Shown one piece after another: positions 14,429 through 22,833 of a stretch of 28,651 nt of DNA; the first letter of the stretch is position 1, and each line of letters opens with the position of its first letter. The stretch is from an uncultured Collinsella sp. (GTDB taxonomy: Bacteria; Actinomycetota; Coriobacteriia; Coriobacteriales; Coriobacteriaceae). The notes below the pieces were generated by a model. It had not been told where the DNA came from. It did no database searches and saw only the letters and a program-made list of their open reading frames with translations. The stretch lies in contig CABUOF010000024.1 of NCBI GenBank assembly GCA_902493125.1, forward strand, positions 1-28,651, read 5' to 3'. The translations under genes and the position numbers were made by a program.

Positions 14429-15337
14429 ATGGCAAAACAGCTGCCAAAGCGCGACCTTGAGAACGTGGGCCTGGGCGTCACGGGCGCGTGCGTAGCGCTC
14501 GTGACGCTTGTCGTTGCCGCGCTCATCTTTATGGTCGCCCAAAAGGGCCTCTCGGCTTTTCTCAAGGACGGCGTTTCGGCCGTCGAGTTCTTCACCGGCA
14601 CCAAGTGGGACCTAGCCAACACGGCCGATAACGGCCTGCCCTACACCGGCGCCCTGCCCCTGATCGTCACCTCATTTGCGGTCATGGTACTCTCCACGCT
14701 CATCGCATTGCCCATCGCCATCGGCTCTGCCATCTTTGCGGTCGAGATTAGCCCTAAGTTTGGCTCCAAGATCTTTCAGCCGCTTATTGAGCTTTTGACC
14801 GGCATTCCCTCGGTCGTCTTTGGCCTGATCGGTTTTCACGTGGTTGTCGGCCTTATGAAGAGCGTTTTCCACGTGAGCACGGGCCTGGGCATCTTGCCCG
14901 GCGCCATCGTGCTGGCCGTCATGATCCTGCCGACCATGACTACGCTTTCGGTCGATGGCCTGCGCGCCGTGCCCGACAGCTACCGTCAGGGCTCGCTCGC
15001 GCTGGGCTACACCCGCTGGCAGACCATCTGGCACGTGGTGCTCAAGTCCGCCATGCCGTCGCTCATGACCGCGGTCATCCTTGGCATGACCCGCGCCTTT
15101 GGCGAAACGCTCGCCGTGCGCATGGTTATCGGCGGCATCGAGGCCATGCCGACGTCGCTGCTGTCGCCGGCGTCCACCATCACCACCACGCTCACCACGT
15201 CCATGGCGGTCTATGCCGAGGGCTCGGCCCAGGACGATGTTCTGTGGGCGCTCGGCCTGCTGCTGATGGGCATGAGCCTCATCTTCATCCTGATCATCCA
15301 CCTTATCGGCCGCAAGGGGGCGAAGGCTCGTGGCTAG
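14429..15337 (+). CDS. pstC: Phosphate ABC transporter permease PstC
   Basis: A 302-residue inner-membrane permease with about six transmembrane helices and the binding-protein-dependent transport signature around residues 180-225 (GSLALGYTRWQT, then MTRAFGETLAVRMVIGG). It pairs with PstA to form the phosphate channel. The start ATG has GGAAAGG upstream and lies 24 bp after pstS. Its last eight bases overlap pstA. Confidence 0.95.
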   Translation: MAKQLPKRDLENVGLGVTGACVALVTLVVAALIFMVAQKGLSAFLKDGVSAVEFFTGTKWDLANTADNGLPYTGALPLIVTSFAVMVLSTLIALPIAIGSAIFAVEISPKFGSKIFQPLIELLTGIPSVVFGLIGFHVVVGLMKSVFHVSTGLGILPGAIVLAVMILPTMTTLSVDGLRAVPDSYRQGSLALGYTRWQTIWHVVLKSAMPSLMTAVILGMTRAFGETLAVRMVIGGIEAMPTSLLSPASTITTTLTTSMAVYAEGSAQDDVLWALGLLLMGMSLIFILIIHLIGRKGAKARG

Positions 15338-16256
15338 CACGCGCATCCATATCGACGAGGCGAGACTCGGGCGCGTCCAAAAGCAGGACCGCATCGCCAC
15401 GGGTGCGCTGACGGCGATCGCCGCCATCGTCATGCTCGTCGTCATTTCCATGGTGGCCTATATCCTGTTCGAGGGCATCTCGACGCTGTTCCAGCCGGGA
15501 TTTCTCACGCAGCCCGCGCGCGCCAACGGAACCCAGGGCGGCGTGCTCTACCAGCTGTTCGACTCGTTCTATCTGCTGCTGATTACCCTAGCCATCTCGG
15601 TGCCCATCAGCCTGGGCGGCGCGGTCTTTTTGGTTGAGTACGCGCCGGACGGACCCATCCGCGACATCGCCTCCACCGCTATCGAGACGCTGTCCTCGCT
15701 GCCCTCCATCGTCGTCGGCATGTTCGGCTTTCTGGTGTTCTCGGTGCAGCTGGGCTGGAAGTACTCCATCATCTCCGGCGCCGTCGCGCTCACCATGTTC
15801 AACATCCCCATCCTGGTGCGCGTGATCCAGCAGGCGCTCGAGGATGTGCCCCAGGCCCAGAGCGATGCGTGCCTGGCCATGGGCCTCACTCGCTGGGAGG
15901 CTACGCTGCACATCCTGATCCCCGAGGCCATGCCCGCCATCGTGACCGGCATCGTGCTTTCGGCCGGCCGTGTGTTTGGTGAGGCCGCGGCACTGCTCTT
16001 TACCTCGGGCATGAGCTCGCCGGTTCGCCTGAATTTCTTGAGCTTTAACCTGTCGAGTCCCACCTGCGCCTGGAACGTGTTCCGTCCCGGCGAGTCGCTC
16101 GCCGTGCATATTTACAAGATCTATGGCGAGGGCAGCCCCGAGGCCCAGCAGATCGTCTGGGGCACCGCGGCGCTGCTGATGATTTGCGTGCTGCTGTTTA
16201 ACGTAGTCGCCCGTATCGTGGGCAAGCATCTGTCAAGGAAGATGACGGCCGAATGA
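15330..16256 (+). CDS. pstA: Phosphate ABC transporter permease PstA
   Basis: A 308-residue permease, partner of PstC, with about six transmembrane helices. The conserved EAA-type loop is visible as ACLAMGLTRWEATLHILIPEA followed by GRVFGEAAALLFTSG. The start is GTG at 15330, overlapping the end of pstC by 8 bp; the ribosome site is GGGGGCGAAGG inside pstC. The stop overlaps the start of pstB by 4 bp (ATGA). This tight packing points to translational coupling. Confidence 0.95.
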   Translation: MASTRIHIDEARLGRVQKQDRIATGALTAIAAIVMLVVISMVAYILFEGISTLFQPGFLTQPARANGTQGGVLYQLFDSFYLLLITLAISVPISLGGAVFLVEYAPDGPIRDIASTAIETLSSLPSIVVGMFGFLVFSVQLGWKYSIISGAVALTMFNIPILVRVIQQALEDVPQAQSDACLAMGLTRWEATLHILIPEAMPAIVTGIVLSAGRVFGEAAALLFTSGMSSPVRLNFLSFNLSSPTCAWNVFRPGESLAVHIYKIYGEGSPEAQQIVWGTAALLMICVLLFNVVARIVGKHLSRKMTAE

Positions 16257-17125
16257 GCGAGATGAATGTAACGTCCGCAACCGAAGTGACATCGTCCGAG
16301 ACCCAGGACTTCCTGTCGAGCGTGGGGGAGAGCGAGAAGCGCGTGCGCGTGAGCGGCAAGGCCGTGAGCGACGAGGTCGTGCTCTCCACCAAGGACGTCA
16401 ACGTGTACTATGGCGACCACCATGCACTGCACAATGCGTCGCTCGAGTTTCACAAGGGCGAGATCACGGCGCTCATCGGACCTTCGGGCTGCGGTAAGTC
16501 GACCTATTTGCGCAGCCTCAACCTTATGAATCGCGAGATTCGCGGCTGCCGCGTGGAAGGCGAGATCAACTACCGCGGGCGCAACGTGAACACCAAAACC
16601 GAGAACACGTACGAGCTGCGTCGCTCTATTGGCATGGTATTCCAACAGCCCAACCCTTTTCGCAAGTCCATTCGCGACAACATTACGTTTGCGCCCAGGC
16701 GTCACGGCATTACCGACCGCGACGAGCTTGATCGTATGGTCGAGGAAAGTCTGCGTGGTGCGGCGCTGTGGGACGAGGTCAAGGACAAACTCGACAAGAG
16801 CGCCTACGCGCTTTCGGGCGGCCAACAGCAGCGTCTGTGCATCGCGCGCACGCTGGCGCTCAATCCCGACGTGATCCTGTTTGACGAGCCCTGCTCGGCG
16901 CTCGACCCCATCTCGACGCTGGCGATCGAGGACCTCATGTCATCGATTGTGGCCGAGCGCGCCATCGTCATCGTGACGCACAACATGGAGCAGGCGTCGC
17001 GTGTGTCCAACCGCACGGCGTTCTTCTACATGGGCGATATGGTCGAGTACGACGAGACTGACGAGATTTTCCAACGGCCCAAGGATAAGCGGCTGAATGA
17101 TTACCTCACCGGCATGTTCTCCTAG
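16253..17125 (+). CDS. pstB: Phosphate ABC transporter ATP-binding protein PstB
   Basis: The ATPase that powers phosphate uptake. Walker A GPSGCGKST is at 76-84, the Q-loop follows in VFQQPNPF, the signature LSGGQQQR at 187-194, Walker B ends in FDEP at 210-213, and the switch histidine lies in VTHNM. The protein has 290 residues. The first 40 or so are a Ser/Glu-rich extension not needed in typical PstB proteins of about 250 residues. The start ATG overlaps the pstA stop. A terminator follows at 17181, so phoU and a two-component pair, often next in this operon, are not part of this transcript. Confidence 0.96.
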   Translation: MSEMNVTSATEVTSSETQDFLSSVGESEKRVRVSGKAVSDEVVLSTKDVNVYYGDHHALHNASLEFHKGEITALIGPSGCGKSTYLRSLNLMNREIRGCRVEGEINYRGRNVNTKTENTYELRRSIGMVFQQPNPFRKSIRDNITFAPRRHGITDRDELDRMVEESLRGAALWDEVKDKLDKSAYALSGGQQQRLCIARTLALNPDVILFDEPCSALDPISTLAIEDLMSSIVAERAIVIVTHNMEQASRVSNRTAFFYMGDMVEYDETDEIFQRPKDKRLNDYLTGMFS

Positions 17126-17180
17126 TCCGGGACATGCTTGAGGCCCGCGGCGGCCACGGTTGCCACGGGACTGATTGGAG

Positions 17181-17218
17181 AGGCGGGTCATCTCTTTTGG
17201 GAGATGGCCCGCCTTTTT
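17181..17218 (+). terminator. Rho-independent terminator of the pst operon
   Basis: AGGCGGGTCATCTC pairs with GAGATGGCCCGCCT (one wobble) around a TTTTGG loop and runs into TTTTT. It lies 55 bp after the pstB stop codon. Confidence 0.85.
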
Positions 17219-17288
17219 GTGTCGTGTGCGGCCCGCCTTTTCGCTGCTATTATGGACAACGTTGAATTTCTACGAAGGAGCAGGGCAT

Positions 17289-19148
17289 ATGGCGATTCTT
17301 TTGGGATGCGATTCCGTCAGCCTAGAGTTTCCCACCAAGCATATTTTCGATAGCGTGACGCTCGGCGTGGGCGAGGGCGACCGTATTGGTATTGTCGGTA
17401 AAAACGGCGACGGCAAGTCGACGCTGCTGAGCGTGCTCGCCGGCACGCTGGAGCCCGATGACGGACGCGTGACGCACCGCCGCGGCACGACGATCGGTCT
17501 GCTCGGCCAAAAGGACAACCTGGTCGATACTGATACCGTGCATCATGCCGTTGTGGGCGACGCCCCCGAGTACGAGTGGGCGTCGAGCCCCCGCACGCGC
17601 CAGATCCTCGCCGGCCTCATCAGCGATGTGCCCTGGGAGGGCACGGTGGGCGAGCTTTCGGGCGGTCAGCGCCGTCGCGTGGACCTCGCGCGCTTGCTGA
17701 TCGGCGATTACGACGTGCTCATGCTCGACGAGCCCACCAACCACCTGGATATGCGCACCATCAACTGGCTCGCGCGTCACTTAAAGGCCCGCTGGCAGCG
17801 CGGCCAGGGTGCCATGCTCGTGGTCACGCACGACCGCTGGCTCTTGGACGAGGTCTGCACCAGCATGTGGGAGGTCCACGACGGCCAGGTCGATCCCTTC
17901 GAGGGCGGCTATTCGGCATACATCCTGCAGCGCGTGGAGCGCGACCGCATGGCCGCCGTTACCGAGGAGCGCCGTCGCAACATGGCGCGCAAGGAGCTCG
18001 CGTGGCTGAGCCGCGGTGCCCAGGCTCGTTCCACCAAGCCCAAGTTTCGCGTGGATGCCGCTCGTGAGCTGATCGCCGACGTGCCGCCCGTGCGTGACGA
18101 GCTGGAGCTCAAGCGCCTGGCCGTGAGCCGCTTGGGCAAGCAGGTTATCGATGTGGTCGACGTGGATGCCGGCTATGCCGATACCGACGGCGCGCCCAAG
18201 CAGGTGCTCACCGATGTGACCTGGCTCATTGGTGCGGGCGACCGCTATGGCCTTTTGGGCGAGAACGGCGCCGGTAAGTCGACGCTGCTCGACGTGATCC
18301 AGGGCAAGATTGAACCCACGCGCGGCCGCGTGAAGATTGGCCAGACAGTGCGCTTTGGCGTGCTGTCGCAGCAGCTCGAGGAGCTCAAGCCCTACATGGG
18401 CGACACGATCCGCGAGGTGCTCGGCAACTATAAGAAGTACTACGTCATCGACGGCAAGGAGACTTCGCCCGAGAAGCTCTGCGAACGTCTGGGCTTTACG
18501 ACGCAGCAGCTCTGGAGCCGCATCGGCGATCTTTCGGGCGGCCAGCGCCGTCGCCTGTCGCTGTTGCTGACGATTCTGGACGAGCCCAACGTGCTCATCC
18601 TGGACGAGCCGGGCAACGACCTGGATACCGACATGCTCGCGATTGTCGAGGACCTGCTGGACGGCTGGCCCGGCACGCTGATCCTGGTGACACACGATCG
18701 CTTTTTGATGGAGCGCGTGACCGACCAGCAGTGGGCGCTGCTCGACGGCCACCTGACGCATATGCCCGGTGGCGTGGACCAGTACCTGCGCCTGTGCAAC
18801 GCTACCGCCGAGGGCGAGCCCGTGGGCGCGCCGAGCGCCAAGACCGGCACGTTCGACACCGGTGCCGCGGCAGCTGCGGCCGAAAAGCCCAAGTCGAGCG
18901 GTCAGCCCAACGGCCTGTCCAACGCCGAGCGCCAGAAGCTCCGCCGCGAGGTGAGTTCGCTCGAGCGCAAGATGGAGACGCAGCGCACCCGCGTTGAGGA
19001 GGCCGAGGCAGCAATGGCCCAAGTCGATCCCACCAACTACACGGCGCTCGGCGAGCAGCAGGCAAAGATCGACGAGGCTCACGCTGCCATGGACGAGCTG
19101 GAGATGGCGTGGCTCGAGGCGAGCGAAAAGCTCGAGGGCGAGGAGTAG
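17289..19148 (+). CDS. ABC-F family ATPase, Uup-like
   Basis: A 619-residue soluble protein with two ABC ATPase domains and no membrane segments, as in ABC-F translation factors. Domain 1 has GKNGDGKST (37-45), LSGGQRRR near 122 and LMLDEPTNHLD near 145. Domain 2 has GENGAGKST near 325, a second LSGGQRRR and LILDEPGNDLD near 436. An Arg/Lys-rich linker follows domain 1. The C-terminal ~75 residues (from about 542) form a charged coiled coil like that of Uup, which binds DNA or ribosomes. The role is probably at the ribosome; antibiotic protection is possible but not indicated. ATG at 17289 has GAAGGAG upstream, with TATTAT at 17248 as a likely -10. A HAD phosphatase gene follows after 6 bp. 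Confidence 0.92.
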   Translation: MAILLGCDSVSLEFPTKHIFDSVTLGVGEGDRIGIVGKNGDGKSTLLSVLAGTLEPDDGRVTHRRGTTIGLLGQKDNLVDTDTVHHAVVGDAPEYEWASSPRTRQILAGLISDVPWEGTVGELSGGQRRRVDLARLLIGDYDVLMLDEPTNHLDMRTINWLARHLKARWQRGQGAMLVVTHDRWLLDEVCTSMWEVHDGQVDPFEGGYSAYILQRVERDRMAAVTEERRRNMARKELAWLSRGAQARSTKPKFRVDAARELIADVPPVRDELELKRLAVSRLGKQVIDVVDVDAGYADTDGAPKQVLTDVTWLIGAGDRYGLLGENGAGKSTLLDVIQGKIEPTRGRVKIGQTVRFGVLSQQLEELKPYMGDTIREVLGNYKKYYVIDGKETSPEKLCERLGFTTQQLWSRIGDLSGGQRRRLSLLLTILDEPNVLILDEPGNDLDTDMLAIVEDLLDGWPGTLILVTHDRFLMERVTDQQWALLDGHLTHMPGGVDQYLRLCNATAEGEPVGAPSAKTGTFDTGAAAAAAEKPKSSGQPNGLSNAERQKLRREVSSLERKMETQRTRVEEAEAAMAQVDPTNYTALGEQQAKIDEAHAAMDELEMAWLEASEKLEGEE

Positions 19149-19154
19149 GCGAGA

Positions 19155-19925
19155 ATGATCAAAGCCGCATTTTTCGATATCGACGGCACGCTGCTGAGCT
19201 TTAAGACCCACCGGATTCCGGCGTCGGCGCAGCAGGTGCTCGACAGCTTTTACGAGCAGGGGATTGCGTGCGTGATCGCCACGGGCCGTCCGACCTACCA
19301 GATGCCGGACTGGCTGTTCGACCTGGGCTGGGATGCGTACATTACGCTTTCGGGCCAGCACTGCTTTGATGCCGAGGGGGTTTACCGCAGCTGCCCGATC
19401 GATTCGGACGACGTCGCGGTGATTGTGGACCAGGTGGCGCAGGGGCGCTACGACTCGCTGTGCATGCAGGGCGAGAACTCGTTTGTGAACCGCCTGTCCG
19501 AGCGCGTGGTGACGGCTGGCAGCAACGCGGGAATCGTCTACCACGAGGAGCCGTTTGAGCACGCCTTTGACGCACCGGTCTACCAGTTCTGCGCCTTTGT
19601 GGACCCTGACGACGAGCATATCGTGACCGATGCCGTGTCGCATTCGCTCACCACGCGCTGGTGCGACCTGTTCTGTGACATTATTCCCGCTAACGGCGGC
19701 AAGGACCTGGGTGTGGCGGCGACGCTGGAGCGCCTGGGCATCGACGCGAGCGAGGCGATTGCCTTTGGCGACGGCGAGAACGACCTGTCGATGTTTGCCG
19801 CCGTGGGCACTAGTGTGGCCATGGGCAACGCGCAGGAGACTGTGAAGGCCGCAGCGACCTACGTTACGACCGCCGTAGACGATGACGGCATCTACAACGC
19901 CGCGAAGCACTTTGGACTCGTGTAG
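19155..19925 (+). CDS. Cof-type HAD-IIB phosphatase
   Basis: A 256-residue sugar-phosphatase-like HAD protein with a C2 cap. The nucleophile motif is DIDGT (Asp8, Asp10), motif II is ATGR, and motifs III/IV are K near 182 and GDGENDLSM. Relatives hydrolyse sugar phosphates, flavin mononucleotide or pyridoxal phosphate. Only six bases separate it from the ABC-F stop codon, and its ribosome site (GAGGAG) overlaps the end of that gene, so the two form an operon. Confidence 0.92.
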   Translation: MIKAAFFDIDGTLLSFKTHRIPASAQQVLDSFYEQGIACVIATGRPTYQMPDWLFDLGWDAYITLSGQHCFDAEGVYRSCPIDSDDVAVIVDQVAQGRYDSLCMQGENSFVNRLSERVVTAGSNAGIVYHEEPFEHAFDAPVYQFCAFVDPDDEHIVTDAVSHSLTTRWCDLFCDIIPANGGKDLGVAATLERLGIDASEAIAFGDGENDLSMFAAVGTSVAMGNAQETVKAAATYVTTAVDDDGIYNAAKHFGLV

Positions 19926-19947
19926 CTGCGGGCCGGCACCTGGCACC

Positions 19948-19984
19948 TGGGGACACTCCTTGCGGGGCGTCCCCATTTTGTTTT
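19948..19984 (+). terminator. Terminator-like hairpin with GGGGAC word
   Basis: TGGGGAC (19948-19954) pairs with GTCCCCA (19969-19975), followed by TTTTGTTTT. It closes the ABC-F/HAD transcript. The GGGGAC word in the stem relates it to the palindromic repeats elsewhere in the window. Confidence 0.65.
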
Positions 19985-20005
19985 CGTCCCGCACGTTTTG
20001 TGAAA

Positions 20006-20090
20006 CACGGCTAACTTTTAGGCAAAGTAGTAAGACATGGGCAACTTTTGCGGTAAAGTTAGCCGTGGAAAGTATCCAAAGGCTAACTAG
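20006..20090 (+). promoter_or_regulatory. Inverted-repeat operator region of the DtxR-family gene
   Basis: CACGGCTAACTTT at 20006-20018 is perfectly inverted at 20055-20067 (AAAGTTAGCCGTG). A further GGCTAACT occurs at 20081-20088. GGCTAAC/GTTAGCC is the inner half of the classical DtxR box, so autoregulation by the downstream gene product is likely. I could not assign a convincing -35/-10 pair. Confidence 0.6.
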
Positions 20091-20112
20091 CAATCATCGC
20101 GAAAGGCGGCCC

Positions 20113-20502
20113 ATGGCCCTACGTGAATCCGGAGAAGACTATCTCGAATCGATCTACGTTCTGTCGGAACGCCAGGGCATCGTGCGCTCGATCGACGTTG
20201 CGGAGTACCTCGGCGTAACCAAGGCGAGCGTTTCCAAGGCCATGGCGACGCTGGAAAGCAACGGCTATGTCGAAATGGGCAAACGAGATGTTCATCTGAC
20301 AGAGCGCGGTATTGAGGTTGCCCGTCAAATGTGGGAGCGCCATTGCTTTTTTGTAGGGTTGCTAGAGGACGCAGGCGTAACGCCCGAGGTTGCCTCGCAA
20401 GAGGGCTGCCACATGGAGCACTGCCTGAGCGAGGAAAGCTTCGAGAAGCTACGGGCGATGTTGGGCCGGGAAGATGTAGCGGGTCCAACAACAGAAGCCT
20501 AA
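20113..20502 (+). CDS. DtxR/MntR-family metal-dependent repressor, short form
   Basis: A 129-residue protein with an N-terminal winged helix (GIVRSIDVAEYLGVTKASVS...LESNGYVEM) and a metal-binding/dimerisation domain. It lacks the C-terminal SH3-like or FeoA-like domain of DtxR/IdeR, so its length resembles MntR. Ligand positions by comparison with MntR are Asp9, Glu12, His77, Cys99, Glu102 and His103. Position 99 is Glu in Bacillus MntR and Cys in DtxR, so this is a mixture of manganese-type and iron-type ligands. It would repress metal-uptake genes, or activate export, when loaded with Mn or Fe. ATG at 20113 follows GAAAGGCGG. Its own promoter carries repeated GGCTAACT sites. Confidence 0.88.
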   Translation: MALRESGEDYLESIYVLSERQGIVRSIDVAEYLGVTKASVSKAMATLESNGYVEMGKRDVHLTERGIEVARQMWERHCFFVGLLEDAGVTPEVASQEGCHMEHCLSEESFEKLRAMLGREDVAGPTTEA

Positions 20503-20504
20503 CT

Positions 20505-20640
20505 GTCCCACAGTAGCGCGGAGTTCACGCAAAGCGTGAACCAGCGACTGGGACCAGCGGCCCTTTCGGCCAAGTCCATTTCAGCAAAGGAACCCTGCCA
20601 GCAAGCGATGCTCAAGAACCGCCTGCGATGTTACCGCAGG
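20505..20640. other. Series of hairpins after the repressor gene, possible structured RNA
   Basis: Several stems follow one another: TCCCACAGT with ACTGGGA enclosing a perfect GTTCACGC-AAA-GCGTGAAC hairpin (20523-20541), a GGAC...GTCC stem enclosing GGCC/GGCC (20551-20577), and CCTGCG/CGCAGG (20622-20640). There is no open frame of interest and no tRNA fold. It may be a structured 3' UTR or a small RNA; I do not recognise it. Confidence 0.35.
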
Positions 20641-20765
20641 CCGGGACCGGGCTTGGTCTTGAAAACATTCCACAGAGCGAGGCCCGCCTTTCCGTTGCTC
20701 CGCAAGAGCAGGAAAGGCGGGCCTCATGCGCGAGGACGTTTTCAAAACCAAGCCCGGTCCCGGCC
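20639..20765. terminator. 127-bp nested palindrome between convergent genes, bidirectional terminator candidate
   Basis: Outer arms of 28 nt (20639-20666 and 20738-20765) match with one mismatch. Inside, a second stem pairs GAGGCCCGCCTTTCC (20679-20693) with its exact complement at 20711-20725, continuing as TGCTC/GAGCA around a CGCAA loop. It separates the convergent repressor and ATPase genes, so termination in both directions is likely, although T-runs are short. The doubled architecture is unusual for a simple terminator. Confidence 0.6.
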
Positions 20766-20781
20766 GGACAGCCCACGAACG

Positions 20782-22734
20782 CTACAGGTTCTTGACACCC
20801 ATCGCGCGCATGGCGTTCAGGATGGCGATGATCGCCACGCCTACGTCGCCGAACACGGCAAGCCACATATTGGCGATGCCCAGCGCTGCCAGCACAAGGA
20901 TCAGCAGCTTAACGCCCAGTGCAAAGATGATGTTCTGCCAGACAATCGCCATGGTCTTGCGTGCCACGCGGATGGCACGGGCGATGTTGGACGGTTTGTC
21001 GTCCATGAGCACCACGTCGGCGGCCTCAATCGCGGCGTCGGACCCCATGGCGCCCATGGCAATACCCACATCGGCACGGGTGAGCACGGGCGCATCGTTG
21101 ATGCCGTCGCCCACAAAGGCGAGCTTACCCTTGCCGTTTTCGGCCGCGAGCAGCGCTTCAACACGCTCGACTTTGTCGCCCGGCAGCAGCTGCGCGTGGA
21201 ACTCGTCGAGGCCGAGCTGCTTGGCCACAGACGCTGCAACGTCCTCGCGGTCGCCCGTGAGCATAACGGTGCGCTTGATGCCGGCGGCGTGCAGGTCACG
21301 GACCGTCTGCTCGGCATCGGCCTTAACGGTGTCGGCAATTACAATGTGACCGGCATAGATGCCATCGACCAGCACGTGAAGGATCGTACCGACGACCTCG
21401 CAATCGGGCGCTTCGACTCCGGTCGCGGCGAGCATTTTTGCGTTGCCAACGACGACGTGCTTGCCGTCGATGGTTGCCGTCACGCCATGGCCCGCGTCGT
21501 TGGTGGAGTCGCTTACGCGCTTGGGGTCGACCTCGCCATGGTAGGCGGCGCGCACGGACTGCGCGATGGGATGATCGGAGAACGACTCCGCAAGGGCGGC
21601 GACTTCGAGCAACGACTGCTCGGTATAGCCGGCCTCGGGGTGCACCGCAACGACCGAGAACGTGCCGTTGGTGAGGGTGCCAGTTTTGTCGAAGACGACG
21701 GTGTCCACGTCGGCGAGCGTCTCGAGGTAGTTAGAACCCTTGATGAGAACGCCCAGCATGGACGCGCCGCCGATGCCGCCAAAGAAGCTCAGCGGCACGC
21801 TGATCACGAGCGCGCACGGGCAGCTGACGACCAGGAAGGTCAGGCCTCGCAGAATCCAGTCAGACCAGGCGCCGGTGACCAGGCCACCGCCGAGCGCGAG
21901 CACCGCGGCCGCGCCGGTTACAGCGGGGGTGTAGACGCGAGCAAAGCGCGTGATGAAGTTCTCAGTGCGCGCCTTCTTTTCGCTGGCATTTTCCACGAGC
22001 TCCAGGACGCGTGCGACGGTGGACTCGCCAAAGGGCTTGGTGGTGCGTACGTGGATGAGGCCCGTCATGTTGATGCAGCCGCTGATGATGTCGTCGCCGG
22101 ACTTGGCGGGGCGGGGAACTGACTCGCCCGTGAGTGCGGCGGTGTCGAGCTGGGTTTCGCCCTCGACGATGACGCCGTCGATAGGCACGCGCTCGCCGGG
22201 CTTGACCACAATCACGGTGCCGACGGCGATGTCATCGGGGAAGACCTGCTCGAGCGTGCCGTCGGGTTGCTCGACGTTGGCGTAGTCGGGCGCGATGTCC
22301 ATCATGGCGCTGATCGACTTGCGGCTCTTGCCCACGGCGTATGCCTGGAACAGCTCGCCGACCTGGTAGAACAGCATGACGGCGGCGCCTTCGGCCATGT
22401 GCGGGTCGGTATCGGGGAAGAGCACCATGGCAAACGCGCCGATGGTTGCGACTGCCATAAGGAAACTCTCGTCGAAGGCCTTGCCGCGGCGGATGTTGTT
22501 GAATGCCTTCTGGAGCACGTCGTAGCCGGCAATCAAAAACGGCACGAGGAACAGTGCGAAGCTGGCGTAGACGTTGCCGGGCTCCCCAAATGCGATAGTG
22601 AGGGCGCCGAGCTCGTCGAGGGCATAAACAACGGCAAAAATACCCAGTGCTAGCAGGATTCGATTTCGCTTGTGCTCAAGTGACTCTTTCTTCTTGCGCT
22701 TCTTCTTTTTCTTTGTGGGATCGGCGGCTGCCAT
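20782..22734 (-). CDS. cadA: P1B-type zinc/cadmium/lead-exporting ATPase
   Basis: A 650-residue heavy-metal ATPase that pumps Zn, Cd or Pb out of the cytoplasm. The transmembrane metal site is CPC (305-307). Lys609 in TM7 and Asp630 in TM8 (FGDVG) mark the ZntA/CadA subgroup rather than the copper subgroup. Also present are TGES (202-205), the phosphorylated Asp349 in DKTGT, the SDHP motif (His388, Pro389) and GDGIND (542-547). The N-terminus has a lysine run (8-16) and no CxxC metal-binding domain; that domain is encoded separately by the gene just upstream. ATG at 22734 has GGGAGGT 7 nt upstream. An SmtB-like site lies at 22758-22777, so zinc-dependent derepression is likely. Confidence 0.94.
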   Translation of the reverse strand: MAAADPTKKKKKRKKKESLEHKRNRILLALGIFAVVYALDELGALTIAFGEPGNVYASFALFLVPFLIAGYDVLQKAFNNIRRGKAFDESFLMAVATIGAFAMVLFPDTDPHMAEGAAVMLFYQVGELFQAYAVGKSRKSISAMMDIAPDYANVEQPDGTLEQVFPDDIAVGTVIVVKPGERVPIDGVIVEGETQLDTAALTGESVPRPAKSGDDIISGCINMTGLIHVRTTKPFGESTVARVLELVENASEKKARTENFITRFARVYTPAVTGAAAVLALGGGLVTGAWSDWILRGLTFLVVSCPCALVISVPLSFFGGIGGASMLGVLIKGSNYLETLADVDTVVFDKTGTLTNGTFSVVAVHPEAGYTEQSLLEVAALAESFSDHPIAQSVRAAYHGEVDPKRVSDSTNDAGHGVTATIDGKHVVVGNAKMLAATGVEAPDCEVVGTILHVLVDGIYAGHIVIADTVKADAEQTVRDLHAAGIKRTVMLTGDREDVAASVAKQLGLDEFHAQLLPGDKVERVEALLAAENGKGKLAFVGDGINDAPVLTRADVGIAMGAMGSDAAIEAADVVLMDDKPSNIARAIRVARKTMAIVWQNIIFALGVKLLILVLAALGIANMWLAVFGDVGVAIIAILNAMRAMGVKNL

Positions 22735-22757
22735 GATTCAAACCTCCCATTTGAATG

Positions 22758-22777
22758 TATGAACACTCGCTCATATA
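22758..22777 (-). promoter_or_regulatory. SmtB/ArsR-type operator upstream of the ATPase gene
   Basis: GTATGAACACTCGCTCATAT fits the ATATGAAC...GCTCATAT pattern seen twice upstream of the ArsR-family gene at 23499-23553. Being directly upstream of the ATPase ribosome site, it suggests the ATPase has its own regulated promoter besides read-through from the repressor and HMA genes. Confidence 0.65.
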
Positions 22778-22833
22778 ATTTCGCGAGCAAAGGCCGCGGC
22801 AAGCGCGGCCTTGCGGGTCAGCGTATACGCAGA

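Noticed and set aside
17781..20093. 770-codon open frame on the minus strand opposite the ABC-F and HAD genes
   Set aside because: It lies antisense to two genes with clear conserved motifs; high GC in third positions keeps the opposite frame open. No motifs or ribosome site support it.
20505..20640. tRNA or tmRNA gene
   Set aside because: Stems do not form a cloverleaf, there is no T-loop TTCRA motif in the right place and no CCA end.
20536..22122. 528-codon plus-strand frame opposite the zinc ATPase
   Set aside because: It crosses the nested palindrome and then runs antisense to the ATPase, with a low-complexity His/Arg/Gly composition typical of shadow frames.
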